A stretch of DNA of 15,839 nucleotides from an uncultured bacterium. Lineage in GTDB: Bacteria > Cyanobacteriota > Vampirovibrionia > Gastranaerophilales > Gastranaerophilaceae. The stretch spans positions 1 to 15,839 of the forward strand of contig CACXAK010000020.1 of assembly GCA_902765655.1 (NCBI GenBank). Direction: 5' to 3'. Positions 14,244 to 15,839 of the stretch are shown in pieces. A program made the position numbers and the translations under genes. Within the stretch, counting starts at the first letter, position 1. Each line of letters opens with the position of its first letter. The notes beneath the pieces were generated by a model that saw only the letters and a program-made list of their open reading frames with translations, did not search any database and had not been told where the DNA came from.

Positions 14244-15839
14244 TTGGCAAGAATAAAACAGTTATCAAAAAATCTTATAAATCAAATTGCGGCAGGAGAA
14301 GTCATAGAAAGACCGGCATCTGTTGTTAAAGAGCTTACGGAAAATTCCATTGATGCGGGGGCTACAAAAGTCAGTATTGATATAACAAATGACTGCCGTG
14401 ACATAAGGATTGCAGATAACGGCTCCGGGATCCATCCTGATGATATTTTGCTTGCGTTTTCAAAACACGCAACAAGCAAAATTCAGGAAGATGACGACTT
14501 ATACAATATTCACACTTTCGGTTTCAGAGGAGAAGCACTTGCAAGTATAATTTCTATTTCAAAACTAACCTGTATAACAAGAACCCCTGAATTTGAAACA
14601 GGTACAAAAGTAAAATGTGAAAATTCGGAAGTTTCACAGGTTGAAACAGGTTGTGCAATCGGGACAATTATGGAAGTAAAAGATTTATTTTATAATTTGC
14701 CTGTTCGTTTGAAATTTTTGAAAAGCTCTAATACCGAATTCTCTTACATTCAGGAAATTGTACAATCAATCGCACTTTCTCATCCTGAAGTATCATTAGA
14801 ACTTAAAAAATACGGCAAAACTGTCTTAAAAACGACGGGACAGAATAATTTGACCCAAACAATTAAAGAAGTATATTCATCTGATGTTACCAATAATTTA
14901 AAAGAAGTTTTGAAAACTGATGAGCTTTCAGGACTTAAAATTTCGGGTTTTGTAAGTACACCAGACTATACACGTTCAAGCAAAAAAAGTTATTATACAT
15001 ATATAAATTCCCGTGCGGTAAAATGTCCGGTTTTTCAAAAAGCCATAGACACTGTTTACAGAACTCTTACGGCAAACAACAAATATCCGTTTGTTGTTTT
15101 GAATCTTGAAATCCCTCCGCACGATGTTGATGTGAATGTTCATCCGACTAAAAAAGAAGTTCGTTATAAAAATCCGAATCAGATTTTTAATTTTATATTC
15201 AGCGCAATACAAGGCGGGCTTTCAAATTACGCTGAAAATGCGAATGTGAAACCTTTTACCCAAACAAACAATAATCCTGAGCCAATAAGTGACAGCTCAT
15301 CACCAATAGTGCAATTCCCAAAAGTTAATAATGAAATTTATGTTGATGAAAAATCAGATACAATGTTTGTTCCGCAAAATATTATGGATAAAATGGAATC
15401 AACTTATACTCCAAAAACTGATTATTCTCAAAATTTTCAACAACATCAGATGTTTGAAGTAAAATCACCGATTGAAGAAAACGGGGATAAAATAATCGGT
15501 CAGTATAAAGATACATACATTCTGGTTGAAACCGAAGAAGGACTTGAAATTATTGATCAGCATATCGCAGAAGAAAGATATAATTACGAAAAACTGCAAA
15601 ATGACAAGGAAATAATTTCGCAAATGCTTTTTGTTTCTGATGTTATAGAAATTTCCGCATCAGAATGTGAACTTATCAAAGAAAATCTGGCGAAATTTGA
15701 AAGATACGGCTATGGAATAGAATTTATCAGCGATACAGAAATTATTTTCCGCAAAATACCGCAAATTCTTTCGAAAATAAACCCGAAAGACATTATTGCA
15801 GAAATTCTTCAAAATATAGAAGGGAATATTGATTCATTG
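14244..15839 (+). CDS. mutL: DNA mismatch repair protein MutL, 3' end beyond the window
   Basis: MutL links MutS mismatch recognition to downstream excision. The visible 532 residues hold the complete GHKL ATPase: NQIAAGEV (13-20), catalytic Glu30 in VVKELTEN, DNGSG (58-62), KHATSK (74-79), TFGFRGEAL (91-99), and later NVHPTKKEVR (298-307). A variable Pro/Asn/Ser-rich linker (about 330-400) precedes the dimerisation/endonuclease domain, where DQHIAEERYNYE (438-449) matches the metal-binding DQHA-x2-E-x4-E motif with Ile for Ala. This fits the nicking type of MutL used by bacteria without MutH. The start chosen is TTG at 14244: it gives the family-standard N-terminus and has AGGGGG just upstream. 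An in-frame ATG at 14208 would add 12 residues with no ribosome binding site. Some 80-100 residues are missing beyond the right edge. Confidence 0.95.
   Translation, partial: MARIKQLSKNLINQIAAGEVIERPASVVKELTENSIDAGATKVSIDITNDCRDIRIADNGSGIHPDDILLAFSKHATSKIQEDDDLYNIHTFGFRGEALASIISISKLTCITRTPEFETGTKVKCENSEVSQVETGCAIGTIMEVKDLFYNLPVRLKFLKSSNTEFSYIQEIVQSIALSHPEVSLELKKYGKTVLKTTGQNNLTQTIKEVYSSDVTNNLKEVLKTDELSGLKISGFVSTPDYTRSSKKSYYTYINSRAVKCPVFQKAIDTVYRTLTANNKYPFVVLNLEIPPHDVDVNVHPTKKEVRYKNPNQIFNFIFSAIQGGLSNYAENANVKPFTQTNNNPEPISDSSSPIVQFPKVNNEIYVDEKSDTMFVPQNIMDKMESTYTPKTDYSQNFQQHQMFEVKSPIEENGDKIIGQYKDTYILVETEEGLEIIDQHIAEERYNYEKLQNDKEIISQMLFVSDVIEISASECELIKENLAKFERYGYGIEFISDTEIIFRKIPQILSKINPKDIIAEILQNIEGNIDSL

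Noticed and set aside
14282..14479. Minus-strand open frame inside mutL
   Set aside because: Lies fully within the conserved ATPase coding region of mutL; a shadow.

Overview
The window is an AT-rich bacterial chromosome segment with short intergenic gaps and several tightly packed gene runs. A lipoprotein signal, TonB/TolA-like proteins and a signal-peptide protein point to a two-membrane envelope. The composition, the gene set and an N-terminal SFKA-type peptide in one small protein suggest an uncultured gut lineage such as Gastranaerophilales (Melainabacteria/Vampirovibrionia). That assignment is inference, not proof. No rRNA, tRNA, CRISPR array or insertion sequence was found.

Left edge (1-1250): the C-terminal part of the lipid II flippase gene murJ is open from about position 200, but its 5' half is missing. 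Its place is taken by an oppositely oriented partial gene with its own ribosome binding site. This is either a rearrangement or an assembly join. A small two-hydrophobic-segment protein follows.

Envelope operon (1360-7020): five genes run on the plus strand with gaps of 15, 10, -1 and 10 bases. They encode a secreted protein with a VirB10/TrbI-like beta domain plus glycine zipper, a membrane-anchored VWA-like protein, a large multi-spanning membrane protein, a TonB/TolA-like protein, and a second TonB/TolA-like protein with a cytoplasmic zinc ribbon. I do not recognise this combination as a named system, and it is the best candidate for something undescribed. The membrane protein gene is split by a perfect 65-bp tandem duplication. 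Removing one copy restores a single 519-residue frame.

Middle (7009-8868): a convergent Sua5/YrdC-type tRNA-modification gene, a small lineage-type hypothetical protein, and an HD-domain hydrolase.

Accessory-looking insert (8869-10468): a roughly 340-bp leader with a good promoter, a small palindrome and a 10-bp-arm inverted repeat precedes a glycine-rich 408-residue protein. Its layout resembles a mobile-element or polymorphic-toxin-like protein.

Right part (10527-15839): a type 4 uracil-DNA glycosylase is translationally coupled behind an AgcS-type amino acid:cation symporter. Next come a cysteine-rich lipoprotein with a clear promoter and a bidirectional terminator, then a DNA methyltransferase with an HPPY motif. 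Divergent from it is mutL, which runs off the window and keeps an endonuclease-type motif.
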